Positions 36,725-44,935 of a DNA stretch of 64,000 nucleotides are shown here, piece by piece. Under the pieces are notes generated by a model, which was not told the origin of the DNA, did not search any database, and was given only the letters and a program-made list of their open reading frames with translations. Source of the DNA: an uncultured Lachnospiraceae bacterium (GTDB lineage: Bacteria > Bacillota > Clostridia > Lachnospirales > Lachnospiraceae); contig CAJTOV010000005.1 of NCBI GenBank assembly GCA_910577765.1, positions 1 through 64,000 on the forward strand, given 5' to 3'. A program made the translations under genes and the position numbers. The stretch's first letter is position 1; each line of letters starts with the position of its first letter.

Positions 36725-37735
36725 TTATTCCTCCTTATTTAACCGGTGGCATGCCACATAATGGCCAGCCGCCTTTCTCAGCTCCGGCTGTCCCTGGGTC
36801 CTGCACAATTCACACACAAAGGGACAGCGCGGTGCAAATGCACAGCAGGCCGGAGCCTCCAGCAGATTGGGCGGTGCTCCGTCAATGGGTTCCAGATCGC
36901 TGTTCTTGTCGTTCTCCAGCCTGGGCACCGAATTCAGCAGTCCCTGGGTATAGGGATGCAGCGGATGCACCAGAAGTTCTTCGGTTGTTCCCGATTCGAT
37001 CACCCGTCCTGCATACATCACATAAATCCGGTCCGCATATCTGGAAACCAGTCCCAGATTGTGGGTAACCACCACCAGGGAGCTTCTATACTCCCGCACA
37101 ATCCCCAGCAGTACCTCCATAACCTGGGCCTGGGTCGTTACGTCCAGGGCCGTGGTAGGCTCGTCCGCAATAATCAGCTTTGCATGACAGGCCACGGAAA
37201 AAGCAATCAGAACCCTCTGCCGCATACCACCGCTAAGCTCAAAGGGATAGTTCTTCATCCTGGCTTCAGGTTCCGGGATTCCCACAGATTCCAGGGCACT
37301 GACGGCGATCCGGACCGCTTCCTTTTTGCTGACCTTCTGGTGGGTCCGGATAATATCGGTCATCTGCTTCCCGATGGTAAATACCGGATTCAGGGAGGTC
37401 ATAGGCTCCTGGAAGATCATGGAAATCTCCGCCCCCCGGTACCTGCGCATTTCCTTTGAATTCCGGTCCAGCTTCAGCAGGTCCTTCCCCTGGAACAGCA
37501 CTTCCCCCTTTATGATTTTACCCGGCGGCGTCTGGACCAGCTGGATCACGGACATCTGGGTCACGGATTTTCCGCAGCCGCTTTCTCCTACAATGGCCAC
37601 TACCTCTTCCTGGTTCACATGGTAAGTCACGCCGTTTACGGCATGGACTTCCCCGGCAGGCGTGAAGAAGGATACATGCAGATCATTCACCTCCAGCAGC
37701 CGCTCTTTTCCGGCCTCGTGTTTCTCTACAGGCAT
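36725..37735 (-). CDS. Dpp/Opp-type ABC transporter ATPase D
   Basis: A 336-residue ATPase with GESGCGKSVTQ, LSGGMRQRVLIAFSV and LIIADEPTTALDV, plus the C-terminal Cys cluster (CCAFAPRCPFVC). The ATG at 37735 is favoured over an in-frame TTG at 37741 because GGGAGG lies at proper spacing. It begins 2 bp after the permease gene and is followed closely by subunit F. Confidence 0.92.
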   Translation of the reverse strand: MPVEKHEAGKERLLEVNDLHVSFFTPAGEVHAVNGVTYHVNQEEVVAIVGESGCGKSVTQMSVIQLVQTPPGKIIKGEVLFQGKDLLKLDRNSKEMRRYRGAEISMIFQEPMTSLNPVFTIGKQMTDIIRTHQKVSKKEAVRIAVSALESVGIPEPEARMKNYPFELSGGMRQRVLIAFSVACHAKLIIADEPTTALDVTTQAQVMEVLLGIVREYRSSLVVVTHNLGLVSRYADRIYVMYAGRVIESGTTEELLVHPLHPYTQGLLNSVPRLENDKNSDLEPIDGAPPNLLEAPACCAFAPRCPFVCELCRTQGQPELRKAAGHYVACHRLNKEE

Positions 37736-37737
37736 AT

Positions 37738-38613
37738 TCAAATCCTCCCTCTCAGTCTCGGGTCCAGCGTATCCCGCAGGGAATCCCCAATAATGTTAAA
37801 GGAAATCACCAGCAGGGTAATACAGATTCCCGGAGCCAGACACAGAACCGGCCTTCTGAAAATGTATTCATATCCGTCAGAAACCATAGTTCCCCAGGAA
37901 GCCTGGGGCGCCTGGATTCCGATTCCCAGAAAGCTCAGTGTGGACTCCAGCATCACAGCCTTACCCAGATTCATGGCAAACATGACAATGGCACTGGGAA
38001 TGCTGTTGAGCAGCAGATGCTTAAACACAATCTGGATGCTTTTTACATTGGCCAGACGCAGGGCAACCACATAATCGCTCTCTTTTAACTGAATCACAAC
38101 ACTGTAGATCAGACGGATGTAAGACGGAATGTATCCGATTCCCATGGCAATGATCAGGGCTACCAGACCGTACCCCAGAAACAGGCCTGCAATGATGGTG
38201 ATCAGCATGGCCGGAAGGGACATCTGGAAATCCACATACCGCATAATCAGTGTCTCCCAGATACTACCCTGCCAGTATGCCGCAATCAGGCCCAGGGCGA
38301 TTCCCACCACAGCCGAGCCAAGGCAGGCAAAGAAACAGGCAACCAGGGAAACTCTGGCCCCATAGAGAATCCGGGTCATCACATCCCTGCCCTGGACATC
38401 GGTTCCAAGCCAGTGTTTCCAGGATGGTTCACTTAAAAATTCCCGCAGATTGATGGCATTGGGATCGTACGGTGTCAGTACCGGCCCCAGGATCATTCCC
38501 ACCAGAAACAGCAGTACTATGGCCGTTGCCGCCTTTACAATGATCCCCCGGCTGAAGAACCGCCGGATGAACTGTACAGCAGCCGACTGCTCCCTTGTCT
38601 TTTTCCCGGTCAT
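37738..38613 (-). CDS. Dpp/Opp-type ABC transporter permease C
   Basis: A 291-residue permease. Its N-terminal hydrophobic segment precedes the family stretch YDPNAINL, GTDVQGRDVMTRILYGARVS and several membrane helices. The C-terminus ends GDSLRDTLDPRLRGRI, as in DppC/OppC. The start at 38613 follows GGGAGGG. It overlaps no neighbour but lies 1 bp from the B subunit. Confidence 0.92.
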   Translation of the reverse strand: MTGKKTREQSAAVQFIRRFFSRGIIVKAATAIVLLFLVGMILGPVLTPYDPNAINLREFLSEPSWKHWLGTDVQGRDVMTRILYGARVSLVACFFACLGSAVVGIALGLIAAYWQGSIWETLIMRYVDFQMSLPAMLITIIAGLFLGYGLVALIIAMGIGYIPSYIRLIYSVVIQLKESDYVVALRLANVKSIQIVFKHLLLNSIPSAIVMFAMNLGKAVMLESTLSFLGIGIQAPQASWGTMVSDGYEYIFRRPVLCLAPGICITLLVISFNIIGDSLRDTLDPRLRGRI

Positions 38614-38614
38614 A

Positions 38615-39580
38615 TTATTTCCCTCCCGATGATAAACGAATCCGTGGATCAATCAGTCCGTACACAATATCCAGCAACAGATTGCACAGCACCACCACCA
38701 CGGAGATAAACAGAACCAGAGCCTGGATCACCAGATAATCCGTGTTGGATACGGAGGTCATAATCAGGCGCCCCATTCCCGCAATGGAGAAGCACACCTC
38801 AATCAGCATAGAACCGCCGATGATCGTGGGAACCTGCAGGCCCACCACAGTAATCACCGGAATCAGGGCATTTCTCAGGGCATATTCGTATTTGATCCGG
38901 GTCTCGGATACCCCATAGGCACGTGCCGTCCGGATATAATCCTGGCTGATCACCTCCAGCATGTTGGTCCTTACCTGCCTGGCCACAGCCGCCAGGGGCT
39001 GCAGACTGATCAGCGCCACCGGCATAATGGCATGGAGAAACCACTGCCATAAATCTTCCGACGGCTTCACATACCCGATGACAGGCAGCCAGCCAAGCTT
39101 CGTTCCCAACAGATTCATCAGCAGAATCGCCAGCCAGAAGATAGGAACCCCATTGGTTCCGGCAATATAGACCGTAAGGACCTGGTCAATCAGGGAGCCT
39201 CTATGGGTTGCACAGATGGTCCCGAAGAAGATACCGAATACAATGGCAATGGTAAAAGCCGGGATTGACAGGCTCAGGGTCGTAGGTATACGCGCAGCAA
39301 AAATACGGTTGATGCTGTCATTCAGCACCAGTGATCTTCCCAGGTTTCCGTTTAAAATGTTCCCAAACCACAGCTGCATCTGGGTGAAAAGCGGTTTATC
39401 CAGATTCAACGAGCGACGGGCTGCCTCAACGGCTGCTTCGTCGGCATCGGAACCGATCATCGCACGGACCGGATCTCCCGGTACAAACCGGATCACACAG
39501 AATGCAAACACTCCGGCAAGAACAATGATGAAGAATGCAATCAATATTCTCTTTAAGATGTATCTTGTCAGTGAGTTCAT
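38615..39580 (-). CDS. Dpp/Opp-type ABC transporter permease B
   Basis: A 321-residue permease of the DppB/OppB type: N-terminal YILKRILIAFFIIVLAG, FVPGDPVRAMIG, the ARAYGVSETRI coupling-loop region and C-terminal DPRIRLSS. Six or so membrane segments are evident. It is the first permease after the binding protein. Confidence 0.93.
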   Translation of the reverse strand: MNSLTRYILKRILIAFFIIVLAGVFAFCVIRFVPGDPVRAMIGSDADEAAVEAARRSLNLDKPLFTQMQLWFGNILNGNLGRSLVLNDSINRIFAARIPTTLSLSIPAFTIAIVFGIFFGTICATHRGSLIDQVLTVYIAGTNGVPIFWLAILLMNLLGTKLGWLPVIGYVKPSEDLWQWFLHAIMPVALISLQPLAAVARQVRTNMLEVISQDYIRTARAYGVSETRIKYEYALRNALIPVITVVGLQVPTIIGGSMLIEVCFSIAGMGRLIMTSVSNTDYLVIQALVLFISVVVVLCNLLLDIVYGLIDPRIRLSSGGK

Positions 39581-39664
39581 TCCCGCTCCCTTCCAGGATA
39601 TTTTCAGAAACAGTACTCCTGCCCGGCTTACACCGGACAGGAGGCCCTAACCGCCAGTCCCAGA

Positions 39665-41329
39665 CTACTTGCATACTCCAATATTGGAAAAGTTCATGTA
39701 ATTACAAGGTGTGGAAATCCATCCGTCATCCACGATCCGGTCATTGCACAGAACCCGGGAGCCTTTGGTGTGGGCGATGGTGTATGCCAGGCAGTAATCG
39801 TCAAACAGCAGTTTTGCGGCGGTCTTCCATTGGGTCATCATGGAATCCGTATCCGGTGCGCTCATGGCATTGTCCATGGCTTCTTTCAGCTCCCCGGGAA
39901 GCAGCTTGCACTTATTGAGCATACCATTGCCCTCATTCTGTAAAGCAAAGTTGCTGTAGGCCTGGTTGATGATATTGTTGTCAAATCCATGGCTCAGAAA
40001 GATCATGCCTTCCGGAATCTCATACATGATGGTTCCGGACCACTCTGCATTATCCGCATACTCCAGCTTCACGTCGATTCCGATTTCCTTCAGATAACTC
40101 TGCAGCACCACCATATAATCATTGACATGCATCTCGTTTCCTGTATAGATGGTAGTGGAAAATCCATCCGGATACCCTGCCTCTGCCAGCAGTTCCTTGG
40201 CCTTTTCCACATCATACTCATAAGGATTGATTCCGTCCACATAGAAGGGGCTGCCCTTGGCTGCGTACTGGCCGCTGAAGGTATCAATTCCAAATCCAAG
40301 GGAATCACAGATGGCCTGGGCATCAATGGCGTAGCAGATGGCCTGGCGCACTTTGGTATCGTTTAAGGGAGAGCTTTCCACACCGCTGGCAAAGACGATA
40401 AAGTATGCATTATACCTGGCTGTATTGGAAAACTCCTGGTATCCCTGGGCCAGCATGGTATTCTCAAACATGGTATTTCCATTATAATATCCGTCGATCT
40501 CTCCGGCTTTCAGCGCATTCTCCGCAGCGGTCTGGTCTGCCACTACCCGGATGGTGTAGGAATCCAGATGGCCCATGGCATCCTTGTCCCAGTAATTTTC
40601 GTTTCGCACCAGGGTCTTGTATTCATCCTTTACCCATTTGTCCAGGACATAGGGGCCGGTTCCCACCGGGTTCTCCATACACCAGTCATACCCGTTGTCA
40701 TCAAAGGCCTTTTTGGAATACATCAGACCGGCAACATCCGCCAGGCTGAAAGGCATCTGGGAGGTCCATTCTGTCAGATGAATGGCCACCGTATAATCAT
40801 CCACCTTCTCAAAAGACTCCACCTTGGAAAAATGGGTGGCAGAGCTCTGGGAATTCTCCTTAAAATTCTCAAGATTCCATACAAGTACATCCGCGTTCAG
40901 AGGGGAATTATCCGAAAAATGCACATCCTCCCGCAGGTGAATGGTATAGGTCAGATTGTCGTAATCAGCGTCCAGGGCCGTGGCCAGATGGGCTTTCACG
41001 GTCCCGTCATCGTTCATCCGGAACAGGGGTTCGTAGATCCCGGACCAGTTCAGACGCTCATAAGGGCTTCTGACCCTCCAGGCTGCCACATTGGAACAGT
41101 CTGTACTGCATGCGATGGTAACACTTCCGCCTTCCAGGATTTCCTTTCCTTCGGTCGCTGCCGGCTGTGTCTCCAGAATGTCCTTGGGCGCCTGGGTCTC
41201 TGCCGCCTCTGCGGTTGTACTTTCTGCCGGCCGGGAAGGCTGGGAAGAACCTCCAAAGCAGCCGGCCAGGGTGCTCCCTGCCAGCAGGACCGCCGTCAAT
41301 AACGATAACCACTGTCTGCTTTTTTTCAT
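39665..41329 (-). CDS. Dpp/Opp-type ABC transporter substrate-binding lipoprotein
   Basis: A 554-residue family 5 solute-binding protein. A signal peptide leads to a lipobox with Cys24 (STLAGC), followed by a Ser/Thr/Glu-rich linker. The mature domain has YEPLFRM and the FSDNSPLNADVLVW stretch of the SBP_bac_5 fold. It defines substrate specificity for the transporter, probably a peptide or small organic solute, which cannot be read here. RBS AAGGAGAG precedes the ATG. The cupin gene lies 183 bp upstream; no separate promoter is obvious in that gap. Confidence 0.92.
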   Translation of the reverse strand: MKKSRQWLSLLTAVLLAGSTLAGCFGGSSQPSRPAESTTAEAAETQAPKDILETQPAATEGKEILEGGSVTIACSTDCSNVAAWRVRSPYERLNWSGIYEPLFRMNDDGTVKAHLATALDADYDNLTYTIHLREDVHFSDNSPLNADVLVWNLENFKENSQSSATHFSKVESFEKVDDYTVAIHLTEWTSQMPFSLADVAGLMYSKKAFDDNGYDWCMENPVGTGPYVLDKWVKDEYKTLVRNENYWDKDAMGHLDSYTIRVVADQTAAENALKAGEIDGYYNGNTMFENTMLAQGYQEFSNTARYNAYFIVFASGVESSPLNDTKVRQAICYAIDAQAICDSLGFGIDTFSGQYAAKGSPFYVDGINPYEYDVEKAKELLAEAGYPDGFSTTIYTGNEMHVNDYMVVLQSYLKEIGIDVKLEYADNAEWSGTIMYEIPEGMIFLSHGFDNNIINQAYSNFALQNEGNGMLNKCKLLPGELKEAMDNAMSAPDTDSMMTQWKTAAKLLFDDYCLAYTIAHTKGSRVLCNDRIVDDGWISTPCNYMNFSNIGVCK

Positions 41330-41512
41330 AACATCTCTCCTTGTCCTCTTTTATAAATGTACGCCGGACTCCCTGTCCATCCACTGGTTACAGTGAAAAT
41401 CCAGCGCTACACATGGCACTCCGTTGACCGAATATACATGCGGCCACATGTTCTATCCCCGGTATCCTGCCGTGTCGTCCAGAATCCCTGCCCCGGCACC
41501 TGCTTTCACCAG

Positions 41513-41842
41513 CTATCTGTACAAAATTAATGCAATCATCTCAATATCTTCACCGGCCGCTGCTTCAATACCGTGCCCGGACTGGTCTCCCGTGAACAGT
41601 ACGTCCCCAGGGCCAATCTCCGTTATGGTTCCATTATCGTTGAATCTGCCATGTCCACTGAGGATATAGTAGGTCTCCGACTCTCCCTGATGCACATGAT
41701 ACCCAATCCCGGAGCCTGCATGGACAGTTGTGTGGCAAAACACCCTTCCCTTCTGATACATCTCTTCCGGAGTCTCCAGAATATCACGGACTGTAATATT
41801 CCCGACTCCGCCAAATGGACTGGTCTTTGTTAAGACCTTCAT
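41513..41842 (-). CDS. Small cupin-domain protein
   Basis: A 109-residue single-domain cupin. Metal ligands are visible in GYHVHQGESETYYILSG (HxH and the motif-1 Glu) and in QSGHGIEAAA (motif 2). Such cupins are often isomerases, dioxygenases or sensor proteins for small acids; the activity is not defined. The start at 41842 is placed after AAGGG; upstream frame has a low-complexity extension. It is the first gene of the operon under the GntR-type regulator and precedes the Dpp-type transporter. Confidence 0.8.
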   Translation of the reverse strand: MKVLTKTSPFGGVGNITVRDILETPEEMYQKGRVFCHTTVHAGSGIGYHVHQGESETYYILSGHGRFNDNGTITEIGPGDVLFTGDQSGHGIEAAAGEDIEMIALILYR

Positions 41843-41923
41843 TTCTTCCCTTCTTCGAACCAAAGACTTCCCCCTCCTTTTGATTTTATGTGATCCTTTT
41901 ATGTTCACTTGTTTTATGCTTAT

Positions 41924-41952
41924 AGTATACAATATAGTTTTATCATGTTCAA
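41924..41952 (-). promoter_or_regulatory. Promoter and operator of the cupin-Dpp-lyase operon
   Basis: Minus-strand TTGAAC (41947-41952), 17 bp, TATACT (41924-41929). The -10 box is embedded in TTGTATACT (41924-41932), a GTATAC-centred motif like the operators of GntR/FCD regulators. The same motif occurs at the divergent promoter, so the regulator probably occludes polymerase here. Confidence 0.75.
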
Positions 41953-42117
41953 TATGAATATGTAACATTTTTCCTGCTTACCTTTCGTTGTTTTGCACAA
42001 TTTTTATTCTTCCAACCAAGAAAAATAAATCATTTTAGTTGTTTTTTCTTGATTTACGGACGAAACAAGCCCGGCAATCTTCACAAAACGCATACCAAAA
42101 TCTGGTGATTTTCCACC

Positions 42118-42162
42118 TTGTCATTTTCTTTTATTTTTATTATAATGATCTGGTTGTATACT
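42118..42162 (+). promoter_or_regulatory. gntR promoter and operator
   Basis: TTGTCA (42118-42123), 17 bp, TATAAT (42141-42146), then TTGTATACT at 42154-42162, at the predicted start site. This is an exact copy, in the opposite orientation, of the motif at 41924-41932, suggesting autoregulation. Confidence 0.75.
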
Positions 42163-42188
42163 TTATGTTTTTAGAATGGAGGCAGACT

Positions 42189-42881
42189 ATGCCAGTAAAA
42201 GCGAACCGCGATTTAAAGAATCACGCATATAAGATTTTAAAAGAACGGCTGATCAACTGTATCTATGAGCCAGGCTCTTTCCTCAATGAGGCCCAGCTGG
42301 CTGCTGACTTAGGTTTAAGCCGCACACCGGTACGGGAGGCCATCAACCGGCTGGAGTCTGAGGGATTTGTAAAGATCATGCCCAAGAAGGGGATCTATGT
42401 CTCGGATATCCAGCTCAGTGACATTCTCCAGATCTTCCAGGCCCGGATCGAGATTGAACCGGTGGCCCTGCGCATGGCCGCGCCCCATCTGCCTATGGAT
42501 GAGCTGTTAAGATTCCGTGAAACCTTTTCCCAGGATTTCCCGGATGTGAAAAACGGCTTCCGCCTGGACACTGCCATGCATTTATTTATCATAGAATACT
42601 GCGGAAACCGGTATATCATCGATATGATGCACAATCTCTTTGACAATAACACCAAGGTGGTCATTGCCAGCAAACAGAATCTGGTCCAGATCCATGACGC
42701 CCGGGTGGAGCATCTGGATATTATCAATACCTTGATTGAGAAGGATTTTGACAAAGCCGTGGGCCTTATGCGCACCCATGTGGAGACCTGCCGCAGGGCT
42801 GCCCTGGATTACTTTTACAGCCTGGAAGCATACAGCGCCACGCCGCCGGCTACTTACAAGAATCATCTGAAAATCATGTAA
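42189..42881 (+). CDS. GntR-family (FCD) transcriptional regulator
   Basis: A 230-residue regulator with an N-terminal winged HTH (LNEAQLAADLGLSRTPVREAINRLESEG, split at the turn) and a C-terminal FCD domain of six or more helices. The metal-ligand pattern of FCD domains is visible as H in LDTAMHLFIIE, H in ARVEHLDIIN and H in MRTHVETC. FCD regulators usually sense small organic acids, which fits a locus with a transporter, a cupin and an ICL/PEPM enzyme. The ATG at 42189 follows GGAGG at 6-bp spacing. It is divergent from the operon it likely controls. Confidence 0.9.
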   Translation: MPVKANRDLKNHAYKILKERLINCIYEPGSFLNEAQLAADLGLSRTPVREAINRLESEGFVKIMPKKGIYVSDIQLSDILQIFQARIEIEPVALRMAAPHLPMDELLRFRETFSQDFPDVKNGFRLDTAMHLFIIEYCGNRYIIDMMHNLFDNNTKVVIASKQNLVQIHDARVEHLDIINTLIEKDFDKAVGLMRTHVETCRRAALDYFYSLEAYSATPPATYKNHLKIM

Positions 42882-42884
42882 CAA

Positions 42885-42931
42885 AGGCACTGCAGGGCTG
42901 GAACAAACATCTGGTCCAGCCCATGCACTGC
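42885..42931. terminator. Imperfect hairpin between convergent gntR and pfp
   Basis: GGCTGGA (42897-42903) pairs with TCCAGCC, extended by imperfect GC-rich arms. It sits in the 58-bp gap between two convergent genes and may terminate both, though it lacks a clean U-tract. Confidence 0.45.
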
Positions 42932-42939
42932 CTGATTTC

Positions 42940-44163
42940 TTAATTGTTTTCCCGGTACAGATACACTGCCACCCCATCCTTCACCGGACGGGACACCTCC
43001 CCCAGGATCAGGGGACGGGCATACTCCACAAACTCCTGGCGGATATCATTGCCGCCTTCCGTGATCCACTCCCTGGGGAAGGCCTTTTCCCGGTTGCATA
43101 CATCATCCACTTGTACCGTGGTACATTCCATCCGGTAAGGCCTGTCTCCGTTTCGCCGGAAGGCCGCCATCACCCCGTTCTCACCGGCCAGGGCCGCCCT
43201 TACGCCCCAGCTTCCGGCCATGGCGGATTCTTCCAGGTCTGTGGCCGAGATTAAGGCGCCGCTGCACCGCTGGTTCACATTAAGCTCCACGGAACGGACC
43301 TTGACCCCAAAACGGCTGCGCACGAAATTCTCCAGAATCTTGCCGCATCCGGTCAGCATCTTGTGGCCGAAGTTGTCCACCTGGGCTTCATCGCCGTATT
43401 CGCAGATGAATTTGCCGGAAGCGTCATGAATTCCCTCGGACACACACACCACCACATAAGGCGTCTTTAAGAAGGCCTGCTCCAGATCCCCGGCAAACCG
43501 CTCCAGGTCAAAATCCGATTCCGGCAGATAGACCAGCACCGGATTGTCTCCTTCATATTTTCTTGCCAGCACGCTGGCCGCTGTGACCCATCCTGCATGG
43601 CGTCCCATAAGCTCCACAATAGTTACGGATTTCTGGAAGTATACGGAGGAATCCAGTACAATCTCCCGGACCGTTCCTGCCACATACTTGGCTGCGCTTC
43701 CATAACCGGGAGTGTGGTCTGTCTTTACCAGGTCATTGTCAATGGTCTTGGGCACTCCGATAAAACGGATACTGCTTCCTATGGCTGCACCGTAGCGGGA
43801 CAGCTTGCTGACCGTATCCATGGAGTCGTTTCCGCCGATATACAGGAAATACCCTACCTCCAGTGCTTCCAGCTTGTGAAAGACTTTTGGGTAAACCTCT
43901 GAGGACAGATCCTCCGGAAGCTTGTAACGGCAGGAGCCCAGATAGGCGGCCGGGGTTACCTTCAGAAGCTCCAGGTCCTCTCCGGTCAGAGTCTGGCCCA
44001 GATCCTGAATCTTGTCCTGCAAAAATCCTTCGATGCCGTGGACCATTCCATATACATGCCCAATCTCACCGGAATGGGCCAGAGCCTCCCGGACTACTCC
44101 ATACAGACTTCCGTTGATCACCGCAGTGGGGCCTCCTGACTGGCCGACAATCACATTTTTCAT
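42940..44163 (-). CDS. pfp: 6-phosphofructokinase, PPi-type
   Basis: A 407-residue phosphofructokinase. The N-terminal VGQSGGPTAVINGSL, the phosphoryl-donor motif GGNDSMDT and PKTIDNDL, and MGRHAGW are typical of the pyrophosphate-dependent subfamily, where the GGD of ATP-PFK is changed. Such enzymes catalyse reversible fructose 6-phosphate phosphorylation and are common in clostridia. A donor assay is needed to confirm PPi over ATP. RBS AAGGAG precedes the ATG. Confidence 0.9.
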   Translation of the reverse strand: MKNVIVGQSGGPTAVINGSLYGVVREALAHSGEIGHVYGMVHGIEGFLQDKIQDLGQTLTGEDLELLKVTPAAYLGSCRYKLPEDLSSEVYPKVFHKLEALEVGYFLYIGGNDSMDTVSKLSRYGAAIGSSIRFIGVPKTIDNDLVKTDHTPGYGSAAKYVAGTVREIVLDSSVYFQKSVTIVELMGRHAGWVTAASVLARKYEGDNPVLVYLPESDFDLERFAGDLEQAFLKTPYVVVCVSEGIHDASGKFICEYGDEAQVDNFGHKMLTGCGKILENFVRSRFGVKVRSVELNVNQRCSGALISATDLEESAMAGSWGVRAALAGENGVMAAFRRNGDRPYRMECTTVQVDDVCNREKAFPREWITEGGNDIRQEFVEYARPLILGEVSRPVKDGVAVYLYRENN

Positions 44164-44193
44164 AGGTTCTCCTTAAAATTTTTATTTTTTGTG

Positions 44194-44313
44194 TATAATC
44201 TTCCTGGATGAGGAAATAATGAGATTAGTACCAATGATAAGGAAGAAATACTTATCCTCCCCTTTTTGATACCCTGCTCGTTACATTCGGTGTGGCGGGC
44301 GGGGTATTTTTTT
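44194..44313 (+). ncRNA. Small-RNA-like unit between pfp and the repeat region
   Basis: On the plus strand TATAAT (44194-44199) is followed by a 6-bp hairpin (GATAAG 44236-44241 with CTTATC 44251-44256) and a strong terminator: a 12-bp stem with two G-U pairs (44269-44280 with 44296-44307) and seven T. No ORF with an RBS lies inside. A -35 box is poor, so transcription is unproven. Confidence 0.4.
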
Positions 44314-44362
44314 GTTTTCTTGAGTGTAGCAGGGATTGGGGGATTTGGCAAGAGGGTAATGA

Positions 44363-44385
44363 GGGAGGGGGGCTTGGAGGGAGGG
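44363..44385 (+). other. G-quadruplex motif
   Basis: Four runs of three or more G with loops of 1, 6 and 1 nt on the plus strand; further G-runs flank it (44354 and a six-G run at about 44394). It sits just after the preceding terminator in a region without a gene. Confidence 0.6.
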
Positions 44386-44609
44386 ATGTTTATGGGGGGT
44401 GGTTCCGAGGGGAAAGCTTTTTCCAGAGCTGTTGGCTGCCGGCCGCAAGGCAGTACTACCTCAATGCATTAGTCCTTCATCCCGCTTGTAGTCAAACTGC
44501 TGGTGCCGAGTATTTTGTTGGTTTGCAAGGTGGAGAATGTGTCTGTTCGTTTGGCGCAGATTCTGTTTCTCTGGCAATTGATAGTATTTTATATCTATAC
44601 TATTATATA

Positions 44610-44743
44610 ACCCGACTTATTTTTGATTTATCGGGTATTCTATTTGTGATTACCCGACTTATATTTTATTTTCCGGGTTATCCATTTTTATCTACCCGAC
44701 TTATTTTATATCGGTTTTTCCTGATTTTTATAATCAGTATATA
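44610..44743 (+). repeat. Degenerate 42-bp tandem repeats with ACCCGACTTAT units
   Basis: ACCCGACTTAT starts at 44610, 44652 and 44694, exactly 42 bp apart, and a fourth ACCCGACTT at 44744 begins the palindrome. The first two units also carry a near-inverted TCGGGT or CCGGGT (44631, 44673), so each can form a short hairpin. The region is AT-rich and lacks a plausible gene; a frame stays open through it only because the unit length is a multiple of three. Confidence 0.75.
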
Positions 44744-44802
44744 ACCCGACTTTTTTAATGTTTATCGGGTATTACTCCCGATAAACATTAAAAAAGTCGG
44801 GT
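44744..44802. repeat. Perfect 26-bp-arm inverted repeat
   Basis: Arms 44744-44769 and 44777-44802 are exact reverse complements over 26 bp with a 7-nt loop. Each arm starts or ends with the ACCCGACTT unit of the repeats before it. A T6 run is inside the left arm. The element ends 10 bp before a promoter for the ATPase gene. It is far longer than an ordinary terminator and could be a protein-binding or cruciform site. Confidence 0.9.
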
Positions 44803-44811
44803 ATTCTTCTA

Positions 44812-44840
44812 TTGACTGTATTTCTTTTCAGTGGTAACAT
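44812..44840 (+). promoter_or_regulatory. Promoter of the DUF927-like gene
   Basis: TTGACT (44812-44817), 17 bp, TAACAT (44835-44840), about 95 bp before the ATG and immediately after the palindrome. Confidence 0.65.
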
Positions 44841-44935
44841 TAGTCTCATAAGCGCTATTTTTTTCACTGAAATACATACCCACTTTGTGGCTGGGATTCT
44901 GAGAGTATCTATTGGGAAATGGGAGGATGGATTGT

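Noticed and set aside
44292..44744. A 150-codon open frame across the terminator and 42-bp repeats
   Set aside because: It has no RBS, begins inside a terminator and stays open mainly because the repeat length is divisible by three; the peptide is low-complexity and hydrophobic.
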